From positions 204,529 to 268,528 of the forward strand of contig CANRJY010000001.1 in the NCBI GenBank assembly GCA_947631085.1: 64,000 bases of DNA. Direction: 5' to 3'. This document shows positions 36,323-46,119 of the stretch, piece after piece. This stretch comes from an uncultured Clostridia bacterium. Lineage in GTDB: Bacteria; Bacillota; Clostridia; UBA1381. The notes under the pieces were generated by a model. The model worked only from the letters and a program-made list of their open reading frames with translations. It did no database searches and was not told the origin of the DNA. A program made the translations under genes and the position numbers. Each line of letters begins with the position of its first letter. The first letter of the stretch is position 1.

Positions 36323-37696
36323 TTACATTAATTTTTTGTGAGCCTCTATCGCGATCGCGCATTCTACGCGCTTCTTCTCCATTTCGCACGCCAATTCGTA
36401 CGGCTTGTTTATGTCGCCGTTGAAGTTGTACGCGTTCGCGCTGCAGCCGCCGCTGCAATAGAATTTCGCAAAGCAATCGCGGCATTTTTCCTTTGTGTAA
36501 ATGTTCGATTTTTCAAACGCCTTGCTTATGCTCTCGTCAATTTTCCCGTCGTCGAGACTGCCCATTTTGAAGTCCTCATTACCTACAAACTGATGGCACG
36601 GATAAATATCGCCCTCGGGCGAAATTGCGAGATACTCATGTCCTGCGCCGCAGCCGGACAAACGCTTTATCGCGCACGGTCCCTGGTCGAGATCTATCAT
36701 AAAATGGAAGAAATTGAACCAATTTCCCTCTTTGTATCGCTTTACATACTCCTTCGCAAGCGTCTCGTATTCCTCGAAAATACGCGGCAAATGCTCTGGC
36801 TTTAATGCGTATTCCTCTCCTTCCTCGGCAACGACCGGCTCAACGCTCGTCTGCTTGAAGCCCAAATCCGCCAAATGCAGAACGTCCTTAGAGAAGTCGA
36901 GGTTATACGCGGTAAACGTGCCGCGGACATAGTAATCGGTCTGATTGCGGCTCTCAGCCATGTCGATAAATTTCGGCAGAATGGAATCGTACGAGCCGCT
37001 TCCGTCAACGCGCGGGCGCATTCTGTCGTTGACCTCTTTGCGTCCGTCGATGCTCAGAACGATATTTGACATATTTTCGTTTATGTACTTTTTCTTTTTT
37101 TCGTCGAGCAGAATACCGTTCGTCGTAACGGTAAAGCGGAAATTCTTGCCGTGCTTCTTGCCCTCGGCTTTCGCGTAGTCGGTAATTTCCTTAACAACGT
37201 CAAAATTCATCAGCGGTTCGCCGCCGAAATAGTCTATCTCGATATTCCTCCGCGAGCCGCTGTTGGCGATTACGAAATCTATCGCCTTCTTCCCGACCTC
37301 GGCGCTCATAAGGCAGCGCTTGCCGCCCTTGTACTCGCCCGTGTCGGCAAAGCAATATTTGCAGCGCAGGTTGCAGTCGTGCGCGATATGAAGGCAGAGC
37401 GCCTTGACGACCGACCGCTTGTTCCAGTTCGCGGCGATCTCGGCGTAGCTGTCCTCCGAAAAGAGCTGACCGCTCCTGTAAAGCTCGCATATTTCCGAAT
37501 AGCTCTCGCGTATCTCCGCCTCGTCATACTTATCCTTCATGCACTCGATTATGTAATCGAGGCACGAGCTTTCCGGCATAAACGGCTCGAGCGTGCAGTC
37601 GAGCATATCGTACATGATATCGTCCACAACGTGCACCGCGCCGGAATAAATATCGAGCACGATATTCAAATCCAGTAATTTATATTTATGTATCAC
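36323..37696 (-). CDS. scfB: SCIFF peptide maturase, radical SAM/SPASM enzyme
   Basis: Forms thioether (Cys sulfur to alpha-carbon) cross-links in the SCIFF ranthipeptide precursor. An N-terminal peptide-recognition region (1-90, RRE-like; starts IHKYKLLDLNIVLDIYSGA) is followed by the radical SAM cluster motif CNLRCKYCF (about 106-114). GGEP and SIDGRKEVNDRMRP follow. The C-terminal SPASM domain has Cys-rich blocks (CGAGHEYLAISPEGDIYPC, CRDCFAKFYCSGGCSAN) that bind auxiliary Fe-S clusters. Length 457 is usual. The start is GTG, eight bases after GGAGA. It lies 76 bases after its substrate gene scfA. Confidence 0.95.
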   Translation of the reverse strand: MIHKYKLLDLNIVLDIYSGAVHVVDDIMYDMLDCTLEPFMPESSCLDYIIECMKDKYDEAEIRESYSEICELYRSGQLFSEDSYAEIAANWNKRSVVKALCLHIAHDCNLRCKYCFADTGEYKGGKRCLMSAEVGKKAIDFVIANSGSRRNIEIDYFGGEPLMNFDVVKEITDYAKAEGKKHGKNFRFTVTTNGILLDEKKKKYINENMSNIVLSIDGRKEVNDRMRPRVDGSGSYDSILPKFIDMAESRNQTDYYVRGTFTAYNLDFSKDVLHLADLGFKQTSVEPVVAEEGEEYALKPEHLPRIFEEYETLAKEYVKRYKEGNWFNFFHFMIDLDQGPCAIKRLSGCGAGHEYLAISPEGDIYPCHQFVGNEDFKMGSLDDGKIDESISKAFEKSNIYTKEKCRDCFAKFYCSGGCSANAYNFNGDINKPYELACEMEKKRVECAIAIEAHKKLM

Positions 37697-37772
37697 TTAA
37701 AATCTCTCCGTAATTAAGATATAAGGAGCCGCCGCAAAACCGCGCCGACTCCTTCGAATCGTTTCTTTTTAA

Positions 37773-37916
37773 TCAGTCGTTATTCTCGCACTTCTGGTTA
37801 GCAACCGTGCAAGAAGTCTTGCAAGCCGACTGGCACGAGGTCTGGCACTCGCCGCAGCCGCCATGCTTAGCCGTTTCCTTTAAATTAGCCTTGTTTAATG
37901 TCTGTACATGTTTCAT
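37773..37916 (-). CDS. scfA: SCIFF ribosomal peptide precursor (ranthipeptide)
   Basis: A 47-residue precursor whose C-terminal half has six Cys ('six cysteines in forty-five'). Translation begins MKHVQTLNKANLKETAK, the conserved SCIFF leader, and continues with C21, C24, C28, C32, C36 and C43 in a Gly/Ser/Thr-rich core. GGAGG lies eight bases before ATG. Positions downstream show a partial hairpin (37723-37754) between scfA and scfB that may limit read-through into the enzyme gene. The gene is too short for standard ORF thresholds. SCIFF is nearly universal in Clostridia; its function remains largely unknown, with quorum-sensing-like roles proposed. Confidence 0.96.
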   Translation of the reverse strand: MKHVQTLNKANLKETAKHGGCGECQTSCQSACKTSCTVANQKCENND

Positions 37917-38050
37917 ATTATTACCCTCCTATGATTTCTTAATTTACATACATCATAATTATATCATAGATTTTCCCTTTTGAAAAGGGGTTTTTGAAAA
38001 ATTATTGAAAATATTTCATCTTGCTGTTACCGCCGAAATACAAAACCCCG

Positions 38051-38965
38051 TTATTCCTCGTCAAACAGAGCCTTTGCGAAATCATCCGGATTAAACAGCT
38101 GTAAATCGTCAACGCCCTCGCCCACTCCGATAAATTTTACCGGCATCGACTGCTCGCGCGAGATTGCTATTACTATTCCGCCTTTCGCCGTACCGTCGAG
38201 CTTGGTGAGCACTATTCCCGTAATGTCCGCCGCCTCGGAGAACAGCTTCGCCTGGCTTACCGCGTTCTGTCCCGTCGTGGCGTCGAGTACGAGCAGCGTT
38301 TCACGGGAGCTGTCCGGCAGTTCTCGGTTGATTACGCGGCTTATCTTTTCAAGCTCCGCCATCAGGTTTTTCTTGTTGTGAAGCCTTCCCGCCGTGTCGC
38401 ATATCAGCACGTCAACGCCGCGCGCCTTCGTAGCCGCGCACGCGTCGAACACAACCGCCGCCGGATCGCTGTTTTCTTGGTGCTTTATTATGTCGCAGCC
38501 CGCTCTCTGCGCCCATATATCGAGCTGATCGATCGCAGCCGCGCGGAACGTGTCCGCCGCCGCAAGCAATACCGATTTTCCCTGTGATTTATAGTATGAC
38601 GCGATTTTACCTATGCTTGTCGTTTTGCCCACACCGTTAACCCCTATAACGAGTATCACTGACGGGACGGTATCAAGATGCATCTCGCAGTCCTGCTCGC
38701 GCAGAATATCGCTTATCACAGCCTGCAGCTCAACCTTTACCTCGTTGCCGTCGGTTATATGCTTGAGCTTCACGCGCTCCCTCAGCCTTTCTATAATGTC
38801 CTCCGCCGTTTCAACGCCTATATCCGCCATTATCAGCGCTTCCTCAAGGCTTTCGAAAAGCTCGTCGTCAACCTTTACAAACACGCTGAAAACGCTGTTT
38901 ACCTGGTTTGATATAGCGTCGCTCGTTTTTTTCAGTCCCGCTTTTAATTTTTCAAATAATCCCAT
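38051..38965 (-). CDS. ftsY: Signal recognition particle receptor FtsY
   Basis: SRP GTPase that docks ribosome-SRP complexes at the membrane. The N domain (1-85) is followed by the G domain: G1 GVNGVGKTTSIGK, insertion box (AADTFRAAAIDQL), G3 DTAGRLHNK, G4 TKLDGTAKGG, and the C-terminal GVGEGVDDLQLFNP motif. Only a minimal N-terminal helix precedes the N domain, with no long acidic A domain, which is common in Firmicutes. Length is 304. It follows smc by 13 bases. Confidence 0.96.
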   Translation of the reverse strand: MGLFEKLKAGLKKTSDAISNQVNSVFSVFVKVDDELFESLEEALIMADIGVETAEDIIERLRERVKLKHITDGNEVKVELQAVISDILREQDCEMHLDTVPSVILVIGVNGVGKTTSIGKIASYYKSQGKSVLLAAADTFRAAAIDQLDIWAQRAGCDIIKHQENSDPAAVVFDACAATKARGVDVLICDTAGRLHNKKNLMAELEKISRVINRELPDSSRETLLVLDATTGQNAVSQAKLFSEAADITGIVLTKLDGTAKGGIVIAISREQSMPVKFIGVGEGVDDLQLFNPDDFAKALFDEE

Positions 38966-38978
38966 ATATACCTCATTC

Positions 38979-41900
38979 CTAACTTACCATTTCTCCGTCA
39001 ACATCATCGATTTGCAGTGAAAGCAGCTTCGAGATCCCCTTTTCCTGCATTGTTACTCCATAGAGTATAGTCGCCGCCTCCATCGTGCCTCGGCGGTGCG
39101 TTATCACTATAAACTGCGTGTCCTCTATGTAATTTTTAAGATATGTGGCAAACCTCGCCACGTTTACGTCGTCAAGAGCCGCGTCGATCTCGTCAAGGAT
39201 ACAGAACGGCGTGGGTTTTACCCTGAGTATCGCGAACAGCAGCGCGATCGCAATAAACGATTTTTCTCCGCCCGAATAAAGGTTCAAATTCTGTCGGCTT
39301 TTACCCGGCAGCTGTATCTCGATTTCGATTCCGCTCTCCAGCACGTTATCGGGCTCCGACAGATACAGCCTGCCCTGTCCGCCGCCGAAAAGCTCTCTGA
39401 ATACTTTTCCGAAACTGTCGTTTATTACTTCGAGCTGATCCGTAAACTTATCGCGCATTATATCCTCCGTCGAGGCTACAAGCTTTGTCAGATTCTCTTT
39501 CGCCTTTTCAAGGTCGGATTTTTGGGCACTGAGAAATTCAAAACGCTCCTTGACCTCTTTAAATTCCTCTATCGCGTCCATATTTACGCTTCCGAGAGCC
39601 TTTAACTTCGCCTTTAACTCCGCGGCTCGCCGAACGGCTTCTTTTTCATCTTCCAACTCGCCGCGCAGCTCCTCCGCACCGCTCGGGGACAATTCATAAT
39701 CCTCCCACAAATGATTGATTACGTTTTCGCGCTCCGTTTCAAGTTTTTCTCTGCGATTTTCAAGCCTTGACAATTCCTGCTGCAAAGCGAGCAGCGTGTC
39801 CGTCAAATCCTTGTTCGAGGACTGCATTTTCTGAATATTCTCATTTACGCGCTGTTTACGCTCGTCCAAAGCTGATATTTCACTCTTTATATTTTCGGAC
39901 TGACCGCGAAGCTTCTCTATCGAAGCCCTTTTGTTCACGATTTCCTCGCGGTAATCCTGTGTTTCGCGGTTTATCCGTTCCTTTTCAAGCTCTTTTTGCG
40001 AAATTTCCTCGCCGCTTTGTTCTATTTCCCGCTTTGCCGTTTCTATGCCTGCCCGCAAAGCCTCTATATCCTTTTCTACGGAATTGAGCAGCAGCGTCCT
40101 GTCAACTATGCTCTGCGTTTTTTCCTCTTTTTCGGCGGATATTTCCGCGTATCTGCTCTCTTTTTCCTCAATACCCGCGTTGAGCGCCTCGGTGCGCTTT
40201 TCATCGTCGCGTATCGACTGCAAAATCGCGGCTATTTCATCGGATGATTCCGACAAATTCGATTCGATCTGCTCCAGCTCCGCTTTTAGTCCGGCTTCAG
40301 TATTTTCGCCCGTTTCGAGCGATTCCTTCAAATACACGGCGTTGTTTTTAAGCGTGAGTATTTCATCCTCGTAGCCGCGCATAATCGGCTCATACGCGGA
40401 CAGCTGATCGTTTACCAGCGAAAGGTCGCGTTCCAGACTTTCCTTTTTTGCTTTCATCTCCCGTACATCGGCTGCCAATCGCGTCAAATCGCGGGAAAGC
40501 TCTTTTATTTCAGCGGCTCTCGATAAAAATCCGCTCTGCTTGTTCACGCTTCCGCCCGACATCGAGCCTCCGGCATTTAAAATATCGCCCTCGAGCGTCA
40601 CAACTCTGAATTTATACCCAAACGCGCGGCTCATCGCTATGGCGTTGTCCATATTATCAACCACGACCGTGCGTCCCAGCAGGCTTTTCATAATTCCGTC
40701 GTACTTCTTATCATACGATATCAGCTCGCTTGCTATTCCGATAAATCCCGCGTATCTGCTTATCTCTCTGACATTATCGAGCGTTCTCCCGTTTACGGAC
40801 GTGACCGGTAAAAACGTCGCGCGTCCCGCGTTTGTCCGCCTCAGATATTCAATCGCCTTTTTCGCATCGTTCTCCGACTCGACTATAATGTTTTGCATAG
40901 CGCCGCCGAGAGCTTGCTCTATGGCGGTCACATATTCGCGTTTTACATCTATAAGCCCTGAAACCGCGCCGTATATCGCGAGCCTTTTAAGCTCGTCGGC
41001 TTTCAGCACCGCTTTTACGCTTTTCGCGTATCCCGCATAATCGTTTTCCATGCTCTCAAGCATTGTCTTTTTTGATGATTTTGAGCTTTGCTCAAGCTGC
41101 GCGGAGTTAAGCTTAACTGTTATATCGCTTATGTCGGCGCCGAGCCTGTCCGCGTTATCGCGGTGCTTTTCAACGGATGCGCGCATTTTTTCAAGCTTCT
41201 GCGTTTTTTCAGACAGCTTTTCTTCGGTCTCTTTTATTTCATTCAGCTTGTTCTCAACTCCCGCGCGGAAGCTGCCGATTTCCGTTTCTACCGCCGCGCG
41301 CCGATCGAGAAAATTTTTGCGAAGGCTTTCCATACCGCTCATTTTCGCTTTTTTTGCCGCCGCGCTGTTCATAAGCTCTATAATATCGCCTTTAAGAGAG
41401 TCTATTTCCGCGCGCAGCGCGTCCTGCATTTGAGCTATTTTTTCCGTTTCGGATTTCTCCGCGTCAAATTCACCGTGTATACGCTTGCCCTCGTCTTGCT
41501 TTTCACTGATTTCTGCGTTCAGTCCGTCAATTTGGTTTTCGCGCTCAGCTATGCGTTTTTGCATAGCTTCTATTTCATTATCTACACGTTCCGACAACGT
41601 GAAATTGTTTTCTATGTTATTTTCGGAAAGCGATATTTCCCGTTCCGCCTCGGAGATGAGACCTTCGTTTTCCATCAGCTTCATGCTCTTTTCGTCGCGC
41701 TCGCTGTCAATTTTTCTGTTTTCCGAATACAGCTCCGACATTTTCTTTTCTGCTTCGGATGACTTTGCCTTGCGCTCGGCAAGCTCCGCTGCAGCTCCGT
41801 CATAAAGCATGTCCGCCTTTTCGGACTCCGCCCTGTTCTTTTCAAGCGTAAGCATACTGAGATTTATATCGAGCCGCTTATATTCTCCGTACAGATCAAG

Positions 41901-42545
41901 ATATTTGCGCGCCTTTTCCGACTGCCTTTTCAGCGGCCCTATCTGAGTTTCAAGCTCCGTTGTGATATCGCCTATTCTTATAAGATTTTCTTCGGTCGAG
42001 GCAAGCTTTCTCGCTGTTTCATCTCTTCTGTATTTATATTTCGCGACTCCCGCCGCCTCCTCGAACAGGCTTCTTCTGTCCTCAGCCTTTGTGGACAATA
42101 TCTGTGCGACGTTGCCCTGACCGATTATCGAATATCCGTCGCGTCCGAGACCCGTATCCATGAAAAGCTCGTGAATATCCTTTAAACGACAATTAGCGCC
42201 GTTGATTCTGTATGCGCTCTCGCCGGAGCGGAACAGACGGCGCGTTACCGTGATTTCCTCGAAATCTATATTAAAAATATGCGTGCTGTTGTCAAGCACG
42301 AGGCTTACCTCGGCAAAATTAAGCGGTCTGCGCGCTTCGGTTCCCGCGAATATAACGTCCTGCATATTCGAACCGCGTAAGGATTTCGCGCTCTTTTCGC
42401 CTATCACCCAGCGTATAGCGTCGGAAATATTGCTCTTTCCGCTGCCGTTCGGACCGACTACCGCCGTCGCGCCGTCGGTAAAATCAAGCACGGTCTTGTC
42501 CGCGAAGGACTTAAAGCCCTGCAATTCAAGTCTTTTTAAAAACAA
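38979..42545 (-). CDS. smc: Chromosome partition protein SMC
   Basis: Condensin ATPase that organises and segregates the chromosome with ScpAB. The N-terminal head has the Walker A VGPNGSGKSNISDAI (about 31-45). Two long coiled-coil arms (about 165-500 and 660-1000) flank the hinge (about 510-640; GYAKSVKAVL...YVTAIEQALGGAMQNIIV). The C-terminal head has the ABC signature LYSGGEKSFIAIALLFAIL and Walker B PFCILDEIDAALDD. Length 1188 is normal. The start is TTG, about ten bases after GAGG, in the last codons of the radical SAM gene, which it overlaps by ten bases. Confidence 0.96.
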   Translation of the reverse strand: MFLKRLELQGFKSFADKTVLDFTDGATAVVGPNGSGKSNISDAIRWVIGEKSAKSLRGSNMQDVIFAGTEARRPLNFAEVSLVLDNSTHIFNIDFEEITVTRRLFRSGESAYRINGANCRLKDIHELFMDTGLGRDGYSIIGQGNVAQILSTKAEDRRSLFEEAAGVAKYKYRRDETARKLASTEENLIRIGDITTELETQIGPLKRQSEKARKYLDLYGEYKRLDINLSMLTLEKNRAESEKADMLYDGAAAELAERKAKSSEAEKKMSELYSENRKIDSERDEKSMKLMENEGLISEAEREISLSENNIENNFTLSERVDNEIEAMQKRIAERENQIDGLNAEISEKQDEGKRIHGEFDAEKSETEKIAQMQDALRAEIDSLKGDIIELMNSAAAKKAKMSGMESLRKNFLDRRAAVETEIGSFRAGVENKLNEIKETEEKLSEKTQKLEKMRASVEKHRDNADRLGADISDITVKLNSAQLEQSSKSSKKTMLESMENDYAGYAKSVKAVLKADELKRLAIYGAVSGLIDVKREYVTAIEQALGGAMQNIIVESENDAKKAIEYLRRTNAGRATFLPVTSVNGRTLDNVREISRYAGFIGIASELISYDKKYDGIMKSLLGRTVVVDNMDNAIAMSRAFGYKFRVVTLEGDILNAGGSMSGGSVNKQSGFLSRAAEIKELSRDLTRLAADVREMKAKKESLERDLSLVNDQLSAYEPIMRGYEDEILTLKNNAVYLKESLETGENTEAGLKAELEQIESNLSESSDEIAAILQSIRDDEKRTEALNAGIEEKESRYAEISAEKEEKTQSIVDRTLLLNSVEKDIEALRAGIETAKREIEQSGEEISQKELEKERINRETQDYREEIVNKRASIEKLRGQSENIKSEISALDERKQRVNENIQKMQSSNKDLTDTLLALQQELSRLENRREKLETERENVINHLWEDYELSPSGAEELRGELEDEKEAVRRAAELKAKLKALGSVNMDAIEEFKEVKERFEFLSAQKSDLEKAKENLTKLVASTEDIMRDKFTDQLEVINDSFGKVFRELFGGGQGRLYLSEPDNVLESGIEIEIQLPGKSRQNLNLYSGGEKSFIAIALLFAILRVKPTPFCILDEIDAALDDVNVARFATYLKNYIEDTQFIVITHRRGTMEAATILYGVTMQEKGISKLLSLQIDDVDGEMVS

Positions 42546-43540
42546 ACAAGTTTCACCTCGCCCTTTGACAGGCTCTCGTCGCCCGTCACTTTCAGGTCTA
42601 TATTTTTTTCTGATTTTATCTTAATTACATTCGCTCTGCGGTTTCCGACCGCCTTTGAAATTTCGCGCGGATTTACCGCGATAAGAGCGTTTCTTTCACA
42701 ATTTTGTGTTGCATTTACAATTTTATCGTAATAAACCGCGCTCTCGACAAGCTCCCGAAACGCGCTGTGTACAGGCCCCGCGACCACCGAGCCGTTTTCA
42801 CATATCTCGTCCGTCGCCTGCAGTCCTATTCGTATAACGTTTATCCCGTTTTCCTCGAACATTATGAGAAGGCGTTTACATAATTCTACCGCTTCGTCTA
42901 TGGTCTGCGGCTTGTATTTGCCCGAAAGGTACAGCTTTTCGAGGTATGTGTCCTTTATGGTGAGCGTCGGGTAGATCCGCACGATCGCGGGCTTAAGCGC
43001 GATAATTTGCTTCGCCGTTTCTGTCGAGCGTTCGGGTGTGTCGAGCGGCAAGCCCGTCATCATCTGAAGTCCGAGCGTGAACGGATAGCGCTTTATAAGC
43101 TCGACCGCTTTTATTACATCGGCGCGTGTATGACCGCGGTTCGACGCTTTTAAAACCTCGTCGTCCATCGACTGCACGCCGAGTTCGATCGTTGTTACGC
43201 CGTATTTTTGCAGATTGTCGAGTATTTTCTCGGAAATATAATCGGGGCGCGTGGAAAGACGTATTCCGTCTATCTCGCCGCGTTCGAGAAACTCATGCGC
43301 CGCCGATAACAACGCGCTCTGCTCGTCGATCGGTATTCCCGTGAAGCTGCCGCCGAAAAAAGCCGCTTCTATGTATCTGTCGGTTTTCGGGAGCGTTTTT
43401 AGGTGCTGTGGGATTATCTCCGTCACGTCCGTCGGCGTGACCTCGCGGATCTCGCCCGTTATGCGCTTTTGGTTGCAGAAAACGCAGTCGAACGGACAGC
43501 CCTTGTGCGGCACGAAAATCGGGATATTGTACGTCCTCAT
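42536..43540 (-). CDS. Elp3-like radical SAM protein
   Basis: Radical SAM enzyme of unknown substrate that commonly lies between rnc and smc in Clostridia. The cluster motif is CPFDCVFC (Cys15, Cys19, Cys22 spacing CxxxCxxC), followed by GGSFTG and the SAM-binding strands TTIELGVQSMDDEVL and TLGLQMMTGLP. The order and the C-terminal Radical_SAM_C domain resemble Elp3, but the GNAT acetyltransferase domain is absent. Length 334. Start ATG overlaps the rnc stop (ATGA). Confidence 0.85.
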   Translation of the reverse strand: MRTYNIPIFVPHKGCPFDCVFCNQKRITGEIREVTPTDVTEIIPQHLKTLPKTDRYIEAAFFGGSFTGIPIDEQSALLSAAHEFLERGEIDGIRLSTRPDYISEKILDNLQKYGVTTIELGVQSMDDEVLKASNRGHTRADVIKAVELIKRYPFTLGLQMMTGLPLDTPERSTETAKQIIALKPAIVRIYPTLTIKDTYLEKLYLSGKYKPQTIDEAVELCKRLLIMFEENGINVIRIGLQATDEICENGSVVAGPVHSAFRELVESAVYYDKIVNATQNCERNALIAVNPREISKAVGNRRANVIKIKSEKNIDLKVTGDESLSKGEVKLVCF

Positions 43541-44208
43541 CGCTTTATAAACCGAAGCGCGTCATGCGCGGCGCGCTGTTCGGCTTCCTTTTTACTGTGT
43601 CCCTCTCCCCTGCCGCGTATTTTTCCGTCGATAACGGCGGCAACCTCGAAGCGTTTTTCGTGGTCAAGCCCCGTTTCGGCTGTGATTTTATATTCGATCG
43701 TGCTGTTTCTGCGCCTTTGTATGAGCTCCTGGAGCATGGTTTTATAATCGTCGTACATATTGCCGTTTATTGCGTCCTCGATAGCGTCGCCCATAAGGTT
43801 CAAAAGCCACTTTCTTGCCGCTTCGAAGCCGCCGTCGAGGTAAATCGAAGCGAGCACCGCCTCGAACGCGTCCGCGATAATTGACGCGCGCTTTCTGCCG
43901 CCGGTCATTTCCTCGCCGCGTCCGAGCAGCATGATTTCGCCAAGCGAGATTTTTTTTGAAATCTCCGCGAGCGACTGCTCGCAAACGAGCGAGGCACGGA
44001 TTCTTGTAAGCGCGCCTTCTCTTTTGCCTTTGAGATTATTGAAAATATAATCGCTTACTATTATACTGAGAACCGAGTCGCCCAAAAACTCAAGACGCTC
44101 GTTGCTTTCGGTATTCTTTTCGTTGGCGTACGAGCTATGCGTGAGCGCAGTTTTGAGAAGCGCGGGATTTTTATATGCATAGCCTATTTTTTTTTCTCTG
44201 TCAGTCAT
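43537..44208 (-). CDS. rnc: Ribonuclease III
   Basis: Double-strand-specific endoribonuclease that processes rRNA and structured mRNAs. The catalytic domain signature is ERLEFLGDSVLSIIVSDYIF, followed by the second acidic cluster (IADAFEAVLASIYLDGG). The C-terminal dsRNA-binding domain (about 155-225) has the KRFEVAAVIDGKIRGRGEGHSKKEAEQRAA type sequence. Start is placed at the second ATG (44208), eight bases after GGGAG; the first ATG is only three bases from the SD. It is the first gene of rnc-radical SAM-smc-ftsY. Confidence 0.96.
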   Translation of the reverse strand: MTDREKKIGYAYKNPALLKTALTHSSYANEKNTESNERLEFLGDSVLSIIVSDYIFNNLKGKREGALTRIRASLVCEQSLAEISKKISLGEIMLLGRGEEMTGGRKRASIIADAFEAVLASIYLDGGFEAARKWLLNLMGDAIEDAINGNMYDDYKTMLQELIQRRRNSTIEYKITAETGLDHEKRFEVAAVIDGKIRGRGEGHSKKEAEQRAAHDALRFIKR

Positions 44209-44291
44209 GGGCATTTTCTCCCTTCCCGATATACCCTGCGGCTGTTATATTAATTACGCACTAATATAACAGCCGCAAAATATATTCCGTG

Positions 44292-44483
44292 TAAATTATG
44301 ATTTATCTGCGAAAGGCTTCCCCTAGTAGGGGAAGCTGTCAGCGTAGCTGACTGATGAGGTTGTGTGCGGCGCATTGAAGATTTACACTGCTTTCAGGTC
44401 AGCGCGTTTCACCTCATCCACCGCTTCGCGGTCCCCCTTCCCCTGAAAGGGGAAGGCTATTGGGTGCGCTAAATCATAATTTA
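44292..44483. repeat. MITE-like repeat overlapping the fabF stop codon
   Basis: A 192-base unit bounded by perfect 14-base inverted repeats TAAATTATGATTTA (44292-44305) and TAAATCATAATTTA (44470-44483). Inside are a hairpin GCTTCCCCTAGTAGGGGAAGC, GTCAGCGTAGCTGAC, a TGATGAGGT/ACCTCATC pairing, CCGCTTCGCGG, and the mirrored CCTTCCCCTGAAAGGGGAAGG. I recall similar units scattered in Oscillospirales genomes. The right terminal repeat includes the TAA of fabF. Confidence 0.8.
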
Positions 44484-45719
44484 TCCTTCATATTTTTTCA
44501 TTACAATAGTAGCATTATGTCCGCCGAAGCCGAGGGAGTTGGATAGGGCGTATTTTACTTCTTGATGCCTTCCCTCGTTCGGTACTATGTCCAAATCGCA
44601 GTCGGGGTCGGGGGTTTTGTAGTTTATTGTCGCAGGGATATATCCGTCTCTTATCGCGAGGGCGCATACGATCGCCTCCGCGCCGCCCGCCGCGCCGAGA
44701 AGGTGTCCCGTCATTGACTTTGTCGAGCTTACCGCTACCTTGTACGCCGCTTCGCCGAATACCGACTTTATCGCTTCGGTCTCAAATTGGTCGTTGTACT
44801 TCGTGGACGTGCCGTGCGCGTTGATATACGTTATATCCTCCGGCTTTACTCCCGCGTCCTTGATCGCGAGCTCCATAGCCTTCGCGCCGCCCGCGCCGCC
44901 GGGGACGGGGCTTGTGATGTGGTACGCGTCGTCCGTCGCGCCGTAGCCCGCCATTTCGCATATTATATTCGCGTCGCGCGCCTTCGCGTGTTCAAGCTCC
45001 TCAAGCACCACAAAGCACGCACCTTCGCCTAAAACAAAGCCGTCGCGCTCCGCATCGAACGGTCTTGACGCGGTTTTCGGGTCGTCGTTGCGCGTTGACA
45101 TCGCCTTCATGTTACAGAAGCCCGCGAATGCAAGCGGACTTACAGCCGCCTCCGCGCCGCCTACCACGATTATATCGTTCGAGCCGTACTGGATATGCCG
45201 AAACGCATCGCCTATGGCGTTAGTGCTCGAAGCGCACGCGGTCGTTACGTTTTCGTTTATGCCCTTCGCGCCGAACTTTATCGCGATCTGAGCCGCGCCC
45301 ATGTTGCTTATCATCATCGGGATAAAGAACGGACTTACTCTGTTTGGACCTTTTTCCAGGAGAACGCAGTGCTGATCCTCGAACGTGCCTATGCCGCCGA
45401 TACCCGAGCCCGTGATAACGCCCACGCGCCACGGATCCTCCTTCTCCATGTCAATACCCGCGCTCTTGAACGCCTCGCTTGCCGCGACCATCGCGAACTG
45501 CGTGTAGCGATCCATTTTGCGCGCTTCCTTCTTTTCGATGAACTCTGTCGCGTCGAAGTTTTTAACCTCGGCGGCGATTTGCGTCTTATAGCCGGCCGCG
45601 TCAAAAAGAGTTACCTTATCTATGCCGCATACGCCGTTTTTGATTGCCTCCCAGAACGTGTTTACGTCGTTGCCGAGGGGAGTTACGGCGCCCAGACCGG
45701 TTACTACAACTCGTTTCAT
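44481..45719 (-). CDS. fabF: 3-oxoacyl-ACP synthase II
   Basis: Elongation condensing enzyme of type II fatty-acid synthesis. The thiolase-fold active site is complete: Cys in [13 protein letters not shown] (about 163), His in [11 protein letters not shown] (about 303) and His in [12 protein letters not shown] (about 340). Length 412 is typical. GGAGG lies seven bases before ATG. It is the last gene of the fapR-fab operon. Its stop codon lies inside the terminal repeat of a MITE-like element. Confidence 0.97.
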   Translation of the reverse strand: MKRVVVTGLGAVTPLGNDVNTFWEAIKNGVCGIDKVTLFDAAGYKTQIAAEVKNFDATEFIEKKEARKMDRYTQFAMVAASEAFKSAGIDMEKEDPWRVGVITGSGIGGIGTFEDQHCVLLEKGPNRVSPFFIPMMISNMGAAQIAIKFGAKGINENVTTACASSTNAIGDAFRHIQYGSNDIIVVGGAEAAVSPLAFAGFCNMKAMSTRNDDPKTASRPFDAERDGFVLGEGACFVVLEELEHAKARDANIICEMAGYGATDDAYHITSPVPGGAGGAKAMELAIKDAGVKPEDITYINAHGTSTKYNDQFETEAIKSVFGEAAYKVAVSSTKSMTGHLLGAAGGAEAIVCALAIRDGYIPATINYKTPDPDCDLDIVPNEGRHQEVKYALSNSLGFGGHNATIVMKKYEG

Positions 45720-45784
45720 TGATTTGCCTCCTAAGTTATATATAAATTGAATTGGTTTACATAATTAATTTTCGTGTTGTCAGC

Positions 45785-45805
45785 GGGCGACCGCAAGGGT
45801 CGCCC
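45785..45805. repeat. Short palindrome between acpP and fabF
   Basis: GGGCGACC (45785-45792) pairs with GGTCGCCC (45798-45805), followed by ATACA. It is a member of the CGCCC-tailed palindrome group. Confidence 0.65.
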
Positions 45806-45824
45806 ATACAACACAATCAGCCGA

Positions 45825-46055
45825 TTACGCGTTTTCTTTAATATAATTTACAGCGTCACCTACTGTGCTTATCTTCTCCGCCTGATCGTCGGGAATTTCA
45901 AGGTCGAACTCCGTTTCAAGACCCATGATAAGCTCAACTATATCCAATGAATCCGCGCCTAAATCGTCAACGAAGGACGCTTCCATTGTTACGTCCTCCT
46001 CGTCAACGCCAAGCTGGTCAACGATTACCGATTTTACTCTCTCAAATTCTTCCAT
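45825..46055 (-). CDS. acpP: Acyl carrier protein
   Basis: Carries growing acyl chains on a phosphopantetheine arm. The attachment Ser36 lies in [13 protein letters not shown], the invariant DSL motif. The 76-residue acidic four-helix protein has the usual length. A G-rich SD (AAGGGGG) precedes ATG. It lies between fabG and fabF, each side separated by a palindromic repeat. Confidence 0.98.
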   Translation of the reverse strand: MEEFERVKSVIVDQLGVDEEDVTMEASFVDDLGADSLDIVELIMGLETEFDLEIPDDQAEKISTVGDAVNYIKENA

Positions 46056-46119
46056 TGTCTGCGCACCCCCTTTCGAGTTTTTTATATAAACTTCTAAAAA
46101 GAATATATACGTTTTTTGC

